Part shown: positions 52,681-62,940 of the stretch, in pieces | Position numbering within the stretch: the stretch's first letter is position 1 | Layout of the letters: each line of letters begins with the position of its first letter | Source of the DNA: Streptomyces sp. NRRL F-5126 | Lineage (GTDB): Bacteria > Actinomycetota > Actinomycetes > Streptomycetales > Streptomycetaceae | Direction of reading: 5' to 3' | DNA length: 64,000 bases | Assembly (NCBI RefSeq): GCF_000721265.1 | Contig: NZ_JOFZ01000001.1 | Coordinates: forward strand, 558,001-622,000 | Notes under the pieces: generated by a model | What the model saw: the letters and a program-made list of their open reading frames with translations, nothing else | Database searches by the model: none | What the model was told of the DNA's origin: nothing | Position numbers and translations under genes: made by a program

Positions 52681-55600
52681 CTACTTCGCAGCGGGCGCCC
52701 AGAGGGCGGCCACAATCTCCATCTGCTTGAGGACCAGGTCGACCGCCTCGCGCTCCTCCTCCGGCGGGTAATCGAACATCGCCAGCACGCGGCGGATTCG
52801 GGTACGGAGCTTCGCCCGGACGGGTTCGCGGGAGAGCCAGTCGACGGAGAGGTTCTTCTGGATGTCCTTGACGAGGGCACGGGCGATCTTGGCGAGGGTG
52901 TCGTCGCCGCCCTCCATCGCCTCGGCCATGTCTCGGTGTGCGACGGCGTCGTAGAAGGCCAACTCGGCGTGGGTCAGCGGCGGGTCGAACCGCTCGCCGC
53001 GGCGAGCCTCCGCGGACACCTCCCTTGCCAGGGCCGCGAGTTCGGCGATTACCTGGGCGCTGGTGAGCTGCTGGAGCATGTACCGCTTCATCAGGTCGTT
53101 CAGGCGCTCGGTGAAGCTCTCGTTGCGGACGACGTTGTGCTTGGTCACCTCCCGCATCTTCTGCTGGATCATGCGGCGCAGGGCCTCGGTGACCAGGTGC
53201 GGGGTCTCCGAGTTCTCCAGATTGCGCAGCTGCGCCTCGTTGAGGCGGGTGATGTCCAGCCGGCCGATCCCGGCCTCCGCGTATAGGTCGGTGATGTCGT
53301 CGGCGTCTACGACCGAGGCCGCGAGGGCCTGCAGGTAACGCTGGATCTCGGCGCTGAGCGGCTCCCCGCTCGCCTCGCGCTGGGCAGCGTCGAGCTTGAT
53401 CATCCATGCCCGGACCTCGCTGAAAAAGGAAATGTCACGACGCCAGTCGTCCAGGTCCTCGCAGCGCTCGGCGATCTCCTTGCTCATCGCGCAGACTCGG
53501 TAGAAACGGTCCAGCCGGGCCGCGCTGTCCTTGAAGCGGACGGAAAGCGGCTTGGCGGGGGGCTCGACCTTGTTGCCCGGGTTCTTTGGGTCACGCAGGA
53601 AGTCGGCGGTCAGACGCAGCGCGCGCTTGCGAGAGTCGGGACGGCCGGTGTCAGCCAGCCACTCCTTCCAACGACTCCCGGCCAGCAGACCCTTGATGGT
53701 GGCCAGCTCATTCTTGACCTCGGTGACTGCCCGTTCGATGTCCGCGCCGAGGGTCTGGTCCTTGCGGTCCTTGTCCGAGTACTCGCGCAGGGCCTTGGTG
53801 AGGTTGTCGGTGAGCGGCGCGTAGCCGACGAGCAGGCCGTCCTGCTTGCCGCGGAAACGGCGGTTGACGCGGGCGAGCGCCTGCATCAGGTTGGCGCCCT
53901 GCATCGGGCGGTCCATGTACAGGGTGTGGATGGGCGGGGCGTCGTAGCCGGTGAGCAGCATCGAGTGAACGATGAGCAGTTCCAGCTCGTCGTCGGGGTC
54001 CTTGGCACGCTTCTGGACGACCTTCTGCTGGGACTTGCGCAGCGAATGCTTGCGCAGGCGCTTAGGGTCGGAGCGGTCGCCGTGAAAGACGATCTTCATG
54101 ACGCCCTTGTCGACCTCGTCACTAACCCAGCCGGGCCGTCGCTCGGCCAGAGCGTCGAAGACCCGTACGCAAATCTCGCGGGTCGCGCACACGATCATCG
54201 CCTTGCCGGGGGCGCCGATGTCGGGTTTGACCAGCTCGCGGCGCTGCTCCCAGTGGGCGATCAGGTCGTCGGCGAGCTTCGCTACACGGTCCTCGGCACC
54301 GTAGACGGTGTTCATCGTCGTGGCGTACTGGATAGCGTGGCGACGCTCGGCATCGTCCATGCCCTCGGTGAGGGTGTTGGCCTGCTCGTCGAGCTTGTTC
54401 GGGTCGACGCCCTTGGGCAGGTCGACCTTGATGACACGCGGCTCGTGGAAGACGCGAACCGTGGCCCCGTCGTCCACAGCGCGCTTCAGATCGTAGATGT
54501 CGATGTACTCGCCGAAGACGGCACGGGTGTCAGCCTCGGCCCTCGAGATCGGCGTACCGGTGAAGGCGAGCAGGGTGGCGTACGGCAGGGCGTCCCGCAG
54601 GTGACGGGCATAGCCGTTGAGGCTGTCGTAGTGCGAGCGATGGGCCTCGTCGACGATCACCAGGATGTTGCGGCGATCGGAGAGGAGGGGGTGGGACTTG
54701 CCGGCGTCCTTCTCCTCCTTGCTCAGGCCGAACTTCTGGAGGGTGGTGAAGACGATCCCCCCGACGTTGCGTCGCGTCAGCTCGGTGCGCAACTCCTCAC
54801 GTGTGTCGATCCGGTGGGCCTTCTGCCCGAGCAGGGTCTCGCTGTCGAGGAAGGTGTCGTAGAGCTGATCGTCGAGGTCGTTGCGGTCGGTGATGACGAC
54901 AATGGTGGGGTTGTTGAGGGCCGGGTGGCGGGCGACTAACGCCGCCGTCTCCACCATCTCCTCCGACTTACCCGCGCCCTGCGTGTGCCACACGACGCCC
55001 GCCTGGCCGTTCGTCCGCGACGCCTCGACCACCGCGTCGACCGCGCTGTTCACTGCGAAGTACTGGTGCGGCTTTGCGATGCGCTTGCCGGAAAGGGTCT
55101 CGCCCGGCTTGGGCGGCGGGAAGTTGACGAAGTTGCGGGCGAGGGAGAGAAACCGGTCCTGCGTGAACAGTCCGTGCAGGGCCAGGTTCAGCGCGTCGAG
55201 GCCGTCGTAACCGGGCTCGTTGGTGTCGACGGGCTTGCCCTCGTGGTCAACGTTCCAGGGGGCGAAGTGCTCGTACGGCGTGAACACTGTGCCGTACTTG
55301 GCGGTTATGCCGTCTGAGACCAGGCAGAGGACGTTGTAGCGGAACGCGATCGGGAACTCCGAGACGTACGTCTGGAGTTGGGCGTGCGCAGACTTGAGGG
55401 TCGCATTCTCGTCGGAGGCGCTCTTCAGCTCGATGACGGCGAGGGGGAGGCCGTTGACGTACAGGACGATGTCGAAGCGGCGGTGGCTGCCATCGGTGTC
55501 CCTGACCGTGACCTGGTTGACGGCGAGGTAGTTGTTCGCGTCGGGGTCCGTGAAGTCGACGAGGCGGACGGTGGGGGTGTGCTCGGCGCCGAACTCGTCG

Positions 55601-55941
55601 GTATAAGTGAGGCGAATGCCAGTGGTCAGGTACTCGTGGACCTGCTTGTTCTCCGGGTACGCCTCGCGGGAGGTGGGGTCGGTGGCGATTCGGAGGGCTT
55701 CGTGGACGGCGGTGGAGGTCAGCTTCGGGTTCAGCTTCTCGATGGCTGCCTGGAGCTCGTCGTGGAGGATCAGGTCGTCCCAGTCGCGGCGGTGGCCAGT
55801 GCCGGGGGCCAGGTCCTTGCCAGCCCTTTTCTCCCAGGCGAGTTGCACGAGTTCATCCAGGGCCAAGTGCTCCCACGTGGCCTCGGTCATTTTGGCGTCG
55901 AGGTGGGCGGGGGTGTGCTCGCTACCGCTTTCGGTCGTCAT
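52681..55941 (-). CDS. hsdR: type I restriction enzyme, HsdR subunit
   Basis: This is the 1,086-residue restriction subunit, an endonuclease and DNA translocase. The N-terminal nuclease region contains the PD-(D/E)xK core RRFDIVLYVNGLPLAVIELKS (near 158-178). The superfamily 2 helicase motor has Walker A TQGAGKSEEMVET and DEAH in IVDEAHRSHYD; motif III AFTGTP and the later motif VARVNRRFRGKQDG (RVNR) are intact. Length is normal. The ATG at 55941 overlaps hsdS stop (ATGA), giving an M-S-R operon. Confidence 0.95.
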   Translation of the reverse strand: MTTESGSEHTPAHLDAKMTEATWEHLALDELVQLAWEKRAGKDLAPGTGHRRDWDDLILHDELQAAIEKLNPKLTSTAVHEALRIATDPTSREAYPENKQVHEYLTTGIRLTYTDEFGAEHTPTVRLVDFTDPDANNYLAVNQVTVRDTDGSHRRFDIVLYVNGLPLAVIELKSASDENATLKSAHAQLQTYVSEFPIAFRYNVLCLVSDGITAKYGTVFTPYEHFAPWNVDHEGKPVDTNEPGYDGLDALNLALHGLFTQDRFLSLARNFVNFPPPKPGETLSGKRIAKPHQYFAVNSAVDAVVEASRTNGQAGVVWHTQGAGKSEEMVETAALVARHPALNNPTIVVITDRNDLDDQLYDTFLDSETLLGQKAHRIDTREELRTELTRRNVGGIVFTTLQKFGLSKEEKDAGKSHPLLSDRRNILVIVDEAHRSHYDSLNGYARHLRDALPYATLLAFTGTPISRAEADTRAVFGEYIDIYDLKRAVDDGATVRVFHEPRVIKVDLPKGVDPNKLDEQANTLTEGMDDAERRHAIQYATTMNTVYGAEDRVAKLADDLIAHWEQRRELVKPDIGAPGKAMIVCATREICVRVFDALAERRPGWVSDEVDKGVMKIVFHGDRSDPKRLRKHSLRKSQQKVVQKRAKDPDDELELLIVHSMLLTGYDAPPIHTLYMDRPMQGANLMQALARVNRRFRGKQDGLLVGYAPLTDNLTKALREYSDKDRKDQTLGADIERAVTEVKNELATIKGLLAGSRWKEWLADTGRPDSRKRALRLTADFLRDPKNPGNKVEPPAKPLSVRFKDSAARLDRFYRVCAMSKEIAERCEDLDDWRRDISFFSEVRAWMIKLDAAQREASGEPLSAEIQRYLQALAASVVDADDITDLYAEAGIGRLDITRLNEAQLRNLENSETPHLVTEALRRMIQQKMREVTKHNVVRNESFTERLNDLMKRYMLQQLTSAQVIAELAALAREVSAEARRGERFDPPLTHAELAFYDAVAHRDMAEAMEGGDDTLAKIARALVKDIQKNLSVDWLSREPVRAKLRTRIRRVLAMFDYPPEEEREAVDLVLKQMEIVAALWAPAAK

Positions 55942-57156
55942 ACGGCGTCCTCCACGATCTTCTCGGCGTCACGGACGCGGAGCTTGCCGGCCATTAGTTG
56001 GGGGAGGAGGGTGTCGCGTAGGGCAGCTAGGGTGCGCGATTCGGCCGTGGCTTGAGCAGCTCTGCGATGCAGTGGCGCAACAGCCCGCGCAAACTCGGCA
56101 CTGTTCCGTTCACTCGCCAGCCGGATGGTCATGGCCTTGAAATTCTTGCGACTCAGCTCAAGGAAGGTCGACCCATTAGCCAGGCTGATCATTTCTTCCA
56201 CGCGAGAGCGCATTTCATGAAGCAGCCACCATCGCAGCTCCTCGGTTGGCGGCAGGACGACGATGAAGCCCTGGTTTACCGCAGCGGGCATCTGCGGTAG
56301 AGCAAAAGCCCCAATGGTTGCACGAGAGGTCATGAAGATGGACTGTGCTGGATAAAGCCGCGATGCACAGTTTTCCAGCCCTTCACCTGTCACGGTCCTG
56401 CCCGTTTCAAACAGATACGGCGCAGACAGAGCGGTTACGTCCGTTGGAGTGGTCCAAGCGATCCCTCCACCCCAGTATTCCTCTGTCTTCGTACTTGGCG
56501 TCCCTCCGCCGACAACCGTCGCCGTCGAACCAAACGTGTCGGGGCCGAAGTCCAATCCCTGGGCAGAACTGGCAAATTGGGCGTCCGCAAGTTCAAGTGC
56601 TCTGCCCGCGATGCGCTCGTTAACCGTGATCTTTTCATCCAGCACCCCAAGAACGTCGGAAATCGCGCGCTGGATTGCCAACGGTGGCACCGTAACGCTC
56701 AATCGCCGCTGTTCCGTGAGCGACACATATGCCGCCATATCAGACTCATTTTCGCGAGCCCGAAGCTGCGCCTTGAAAGGCTCAGACCGAAGGAAAGCAT
56801 AAAGGTATTGAGGATCGATTACCTCATGGTTCAGGCTACGCCAGAACGTTGTCTGAGGCGAGCAAACGAACGGCGGGCTGGCGGCTGGAGCGAAAGCGAC
56901 CTTACCCACCGTTCCCTTGTGAGATAGAACTACGTCACAGGGCGCACCAATCCCTTTCCTAACTCTTTCCCTTGCGATTTCGTTGATCTTTTGAGCCGAC
57001 TCGAAGAGAAGGCGCCCACCCCTCATGTCTGCGGCACGAATGAAAGCCGTTCCGGTGTCCCCGAATTCTGCTGGCCGCGGCCGATACTCGCCATGGTTTC
57101 CGTCTTGCACTAGGAGAACACCGTCGGCTTCGAGATCCCTAACAACGCGCTGCCAC

Positions 57157-57164
<8 letters not shown>
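55938..57164 (-). CDS. hsdS: type I restriction enzyme, HsdS specificity subunit
   Basis: This protein has 408 residues from a GTG at 57164, eight bases inside hsdM; the frame from 57215 is longer without need. Two target-recognition halves can be seen: the first ends VPPLAIQRAISDVLGVLDEK, the second starts TATVVGGGTPSTKTEEYWGG and ends LRDTLLPQLMAGKLRV. The DNA of the recognition parts is clearly poorer in GC than hsdM and hsdR, a usual sign of exchange. The DNA target cannot be read from the sequence. Confidence 0.92.
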
Positions 57165-58797
<1,633 letters not shown>

Positions 58798-58838
58798 CGT
58801 TCCTTCTTCCGACTCGTCGGTGGGTGGGTGTGGATGGA

Positions 58839-61022
58839 TTACGTGCGGTTGATGGTTCGGGCTTCGCCGAGGGTGAGGGTGCCGTCGGCCAGGCCCGCGA
58901 TGGTCAGGCGGCGGGCCTCGGCGAGGGCATCGGACTGGGCGCGCAGCAGGCGTTCCCGTCGTTCGGTCTCGGCGAGGAGGGCGTCGAAGCGCAGGACCTC
59001 GTCCGGGTCGAGGTCGGGGAGCTGGTACTCCTCGATACGGCGGGCAGGGCGTACCGCGCTGGGGCTGCGGGCAGTGCCACGGGCCGCGCCGAGCAGAGCC
59101 GCGAGGACCCGGGGGGTGAGCGGGCGGGTGGCGTCGGCGTTGACCCGGAGAATGCGGGCAGGGAACGCGACGACCGAGAAACCGTCGTGGTCGACGTACA
59201 CGCCCAGGCGGGGCGCGAGGGTGTAGACGACGTCACCGGGCTCGGTGAGCGCCGCCCGTTCGTACGCCGTCGCCAGCAGCAGGCGGTCGATGCGGCGGTC
59301 GCCCACGGGTTGTTCGCCGGTGACCTCCTCGGAACCCAGGACGGTGTGGTGGCCGTCCCGGGTGAGCTGCTTCTCGTCGATACGGTGGCCGGGGAGGCGG
59401 GTCACCCTGCGTGCGGTGATCAGCTTGCCGAGGGTGGTGCGCCTGGGCAGGCGACCGACCCTGCGCATTACGGCCCCTCGGTAAGGGCCTCGCTCGTCCT
59501 CGTACGTGCGGGTGTCCGCCGTCGCGCGCTCCAGGCGGGCCTCGGCCTCGGCGATCAGGGCGGGGCGTTCGGTGACCTTGTCGGACCAGATCGCGGAGGC
59601 GGGCGGCGCAGGTGGGGTCAGGGGACCGCCAAAGGCCCGGTCCAGGTCGGCGACGGGTACCACACGGCCGTAGCGCGGGTCGTGACCGTCGAGTCCTCGG
59701 AAGCCTTCTGCCCGCCAAAGGAAGACGTCCTCGGCGAGTCGCATGCGCACACCCGGCGTGAGCTGTTCCGAGCTAATGTCAGCCAGTAAGACCATGCCCT
59801 CTGCCTCCCGGACGGGACCGCGTGTGAGCGTCCACAGCGCGGGACGGTAGCCGGGGCGGAAGGGCAGGACCCCGCCGGGAAGCGCGATTACCGACTCGAC
59901 GATGTTCTCGCGCAGGAGGGCCGAGCGGAGCTGGGCGGCCTCCGTGCTCTTCAGTTCGTCGACAAGAGCGTCGGCCGGTCCGAGGACGAGGGCCGTGCAG
60001 CCAGGGCGGAGGAGATAGGCGACGCGTTCGAGCTCCGTCAGCGCGGCGAGTACCGAGCGGTCCTCGCCGGGGCGGTACGGGAGCTGTGTGACGACGATGT
60101 CCGGGTCCGCGAAGCGTTCCTCCAGGTCGGAACCGGTCTGCACGTCCAGGTCGAGTTCGCTTACGCCCGCCAGCAGGAAGCGGCGGCGGGTAATGCGGGT
60201 AAGCCGGTCGTCGGGGTCGGCGGCGAGGACGGTGACGCGGTCGCGGTCCTCCGTGTCGTCGAGGAGCGCGGCGAGCAGGTCGCCCGCGTTGGCGTGCGGA
60301 TCAGCGAGAGTGAGGGACTCGCCTCGCTCAAGACGGACGCGGAGGTCGGTGAGCTGGGTAAGCAGGCTCCGCAACTCCGGGGTAACAGCGTCGGCGGTGA
60401 GGGAGTCCAGCCCGAGCCGGGAGCGGGCGGCGAGCAGCCACTCGTACGCGCCCCGCTCGTCGTAGGCGGACTCGACCAGGTCCTCAGCGAGGCGGGCGAG
60501 TGGGGCCGCCGTGGTGTCGATCGCGCGAAGCTCGCGGAGTACGAAATCGTCCTCGGCGTCGATCCGTTCGGCTCGGCGCAGCAGCGCGGACCAGAGTGCC
60601 TCGTCTGCTTCGGCGTCGGGCAGGGAGGCCGGGGAGACGTTCGAGTCGTCGGCCAGTGGCCGGCGGTCGAGCTGGCGCAGGCACAGCAAGCTGCCCAGCG
60701 TCTCGACCAGCTGCCACGGCGTGAAACGGTCCCGCAGCGCGATGATGCCGAAAAGGGCCAGCTCGGATCGGAGCTCCTCCGGGGCGGCGTTGCCAAGGCC
60801 GGAGGCGATCAGCCAGTCGGTCACCTGCGCACCGTCGAACAGCGGCCGTCCTGAGTTTTCGGAGATGGCGGCGGGGAAGTCCGGGTGGCGTCGGCGCCAG
60901 GTGGACACGACAGGGCGCTTCACCCGGGCGAACGTCGCAATGTCGGACATCGACACCAGGAGGGGCGCCGGTGCTGGCGAGCGGAGTGCCGGGTTTGGCA
61001 GACCAGTGACCACGGTACGCAT
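58839..61022 (-). CDS. HsdM-HsdS-like fusion lacking methyltransferase motifs
   Basis: This protein has 727 residues. The N-terminal part is helix-turn-helix-like (DIATFARVKRPVVSTWRRR), then a domain like N6-adenine methyltransferases in which motif I reads ADPHANAGDLLAALL instead of DPACGSG and motif IV reads VTQLPYRPGE instead of NPPF. From about 520 the chain is like a target-recognition domain plus conserved helix (EPGDVVYTLAPRLGVY ... YQLPDLDPDEVLRFDALLAE ... IAGLADGTLTL). Both catalytic motifs are degenerate, so it is probably a DNA-binding pseudoenzyme. The ATG at 61022 follows GGGGGAGGGG closely; 60950 is an alternative. Confidence 0.82.
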   Translation of the reverse strand: MRTVVTGLPNPALRSPAPAPLLVSMSDIATFARVKRPVVSTWRRRHPDFPAAISENSGRPLFDGAQVTDWLIASGLGNAAPEELRSELALFGIIALRDRFTPWQLVETLGSLLCLRQLDRRPLADDSNVSPASLPDAEADEALWSALLRRAERIDAEDDFVLRELRAIDTTAAPLARLAEDLVESAYDERGAYEWLLAARSRLGLDSLTADAVTPELRSLLTQLTDLRVRLERGESLTLADPHANAGDLLAALLDDTEDRDRVTVLAADPDDRLTRITRRRFLLAGVSELDLDVQTGSDLEERFADPDIVVTQLPYRPGEDRSVLAALTELERVAYLLRPGCTALVLGPADALVDELKSTEAAQLRSALLRENIVESVIALPGGVLPFRPGYRPALWTLTRGPVREAEGMVLLADISSEQLTPGVRMRLAEDVFLWRAEGFRGLDGHDPRYGRVVPVADLDRAFGGPLTPPAPPASAIWSDKVTERPALIAEAEARLERATADTRTYEDERGPYRGAVMRRVGRLPRRTTLGKLITARRVTRLPGHRIDEKQLTRDGHHTVLGSEEVTGEQPVGDRRIDRLLLATAYERAALTEPGDVVYTLAPRLGVYVDHDGFSVVAFPARILRVNADATRPLTPRVLAALLGAARGTARSPSAVRPARRIEEYQLPDLDPDEVLRFDALLAETERRERLLRAQSDALAEARRLTIAGLADGTLTLGEARTINRT

Positions 61023-61416
61023 CCCCTCCCCCGCTCATCTATCGTCACATCAGCCGCTTCGGCCATCAGGCCGGGCCTTGTCTCACGTCACGGCTCCGCT
61101 TGCAGCAGATTCCGCCCGACGCCACAAGACGATACTCCGACCCCGACAACGCGAGTGCAGCTTCATTTGATAATGGCGGTTATCAGACCCTGGATGAGAC
61201 TCGCCCCATCGAGCTGACTCGACCAGTTGGGTGATTCACATCCGAAGTGCCACTCCCCCGAGAGATGCGACAGAATGACGGATCAGTTTCCCGACTGAAC
61301 GGCACTGAGGGGGTGGCAGCGGGAAATGGTCGAGCACAGCCGCGGTCCGTCTTGCCGAAAAGGGTTCACTGCGCGGCGCACCTACAGGCCAGCGGCGTTC
61401 AACCGCTCTCGGTCCG
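61023..61416. promoter_or_regulatory. divergent intergenic region with dyad operator
   Basis: This is a 394-base region between the pseudo-methyltransferase and the plus-strand unknown gene. It contains the TGATAA dyad at 61168 and a GATAAT that could serve as -10. No gene was seen. Confidence 0.55.
61168..61185. promoter_or_regulatory. dyad operator TGATAA-N6-TTATCA, copy 2
   Basis: The repeat has the same arms as the copy at 52425-52442, again with a 6-base spacer (TGGCGG). It stands 145 bases from the pseudo-methyltransferase start and about 230 bases before the opposite gene. Confidence 0.7.
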
Positions 61417-62940
61417 ATGGTTGAGCGCATGGCCGCCGTCGGCGAGAAGGGGCAGACACCCGAGCTCGTGGACGGACCGGGCTGGAGCCGCCCCGGACTG
61501 GACGTCGCCGCGGGCCGTTATCCGCTCTCGGTGGAGCGGCATGTGGCGCGCATGGTCGATCATCTGGTCCCCGGGGTGACCACCCAGACGCCGCACGCGC
61601 GTTACTACGCACTGCACGGGCTGATCGCGGCGCAAGCCGACGCGGAGGACCTGACGGTCCCGGCCGCCCAGACGCTGCTGCGCCGGGCGGAAGTGGCCTT
61701 GGCTGCCGTGTCGTTCGCGCATCATCCGCAGGCTCTGGAGTGGCTGCCGCGTGCTCATGGGATCGATGCCCTGGCCCGGCGGCTGCACGCCGGCACGGTC
61801 GCCATGTCCGAGGCCGAGGGCCCGGGCAAGGACGGATACGTGGGTAACTCGTGGGGGTTCTGGGCGCCGTACGCCGGATCCGAGGTCGCGCTCGGCATCC
61901 TCGGTGCGGGGCCTATGCCGGTTCCCGGACCGCGGTTGGAGACCGCGGCACTACGAGCTGGGCTGGGCGGGCTGTTCGAACTGGCCGCCGAGGACACGCT
62001 GAACGTGGTTGATCTCGCCTCTTTCGGGGACCGGCTGTGCGTGTGCGTGGGCGGTGAGCATCCTGACGGGGCGTGGCTGGCGAACCTCATGTGCGAGCCC
62101 GGTGCACCGGCCGAAGCAGGTTCCCGCTCGGCAACACGACGACAGACGATTCAGCTTCTGGCTCGTATGGTCGCCACGCATCCCGTCCGATATTTCACCC
62201 GCGACATCGGCCATGTACTCGCTTTCGGCGACTTCCTGATGACCGATCCCGTGACCAGCGGCATCGACGCGGCCTGTGCCTGGCGCGGAGTGGTGTTGCG
62301 GAACTACTCCGTCGGAGCCTGGCGCCGCCTGTGGTCCTGGCTCGTGGAGCAGGTCGACGAGCTGGTGCCGATCGAGGAAGTGGCCGACCGCTTCGCCGCG
62401 GAGCTTCCCGACATGACGGTGGACGCGTTCCTGTCCTCCCTTCCCGCGACGCAGAGCACGTCCGGAGCGCCGTTGCCCGCCGAGCACGACCTGAGGTGGG
62501 CGGGTGATCCCTTGCCCCTCGCCGAACTGCGGGTGCTCGCCACCAATGCCCGTCGGGTGGACGAACTCACCGGTCGGGTCCGGGACGCGTTCCTTGGCCA
62601 GCGCGGTGTCGAGCTCGGCCCGGAATGGGTCCAGCGGCGGCTTGACGAAGCGCGGCCCATGAAACTGCGCGATGTCGCCCGCCGACTCACCTACGACCTG
62701 GTAGCGCGGTCGCAGCGGATTGCGCTGGCCAAGGCCCGCCGACGTGCTGACGGCACGCTGTGGTTACCGACCCGGCTGCACGAACGGGGCGGGCTGCTCT
62801 ACCGGACAAGCCAGGAGGGGCGCGGTGACGTCGGGCTACGGCTGGACCAGCTCGGGACCGTCCTGGCCACCTGCGGCGTACTGCACTACCACGACCAGCA
62901 CTGGTCGGTGACCAGTAGCGGGAGGGCTCTCCTTGACTGA
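61417..62940 (+). CDS. hypothetical protein paired with a PLD-like protein
   Basis: This 507-residue protein has no recognised family. It has coding bias throughout, few long hydrophobic stretches and helical composition; notable parts are YPLSVERHVARMVDHLVPGV near 29, RYFTRDIGHVLAFGDFLM near 250 and a winged-helix-like C-terminus (GLRLDQLGTVLATCGVLHYH). The ATG at 61417 and one at 61429 are both possible. The stop overlaps the TTG of the phospholipase-D-like gene, so they are co-translated. Confidence 0.75.
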   Translation: MVERMAAVGEKGQTPELVDGPGWSRPGLDVAAGRYPLSVERHVARMVDHLVPGVTTQTPHARYYALHGLIAAQADAEDLTVPAAQTLLRRAEVALAAVSFAHHPQALEWLPRAHGIDALARRLHAGTVAMSEAEGPGKDGYVGNSWGFWAPYAGSEVALGILGAGPMPVPGPRLETAALRAGLGGLFELAAEDTLNVVDLASFGDRLCVCVGGEHPDGAWLANLMCEPGAPAEAGSRSATRRQTIQLLARMVATHPVRYFTRDIGHVLAFGDFLMTDPVTSGIDAACAWRGVVLRNYSVGAWRRLWSWLVEQVDELVPIEEVADRFAAELPDMTVDAFLSSLPATQSTSGAPLPAEHDLRWAGDPLPLAELRVLATNARRVDELTGRVRDAFLGQRGVELGPEWVQRRLDEARPMKLRDVARRLTYDLVARSQRIALAKARRRADGTLWLPTRLHERGGLLYRTSQEGRGDVGLRLDQLGTVLATCGVLHYHDQHWSVTSSGRALLD

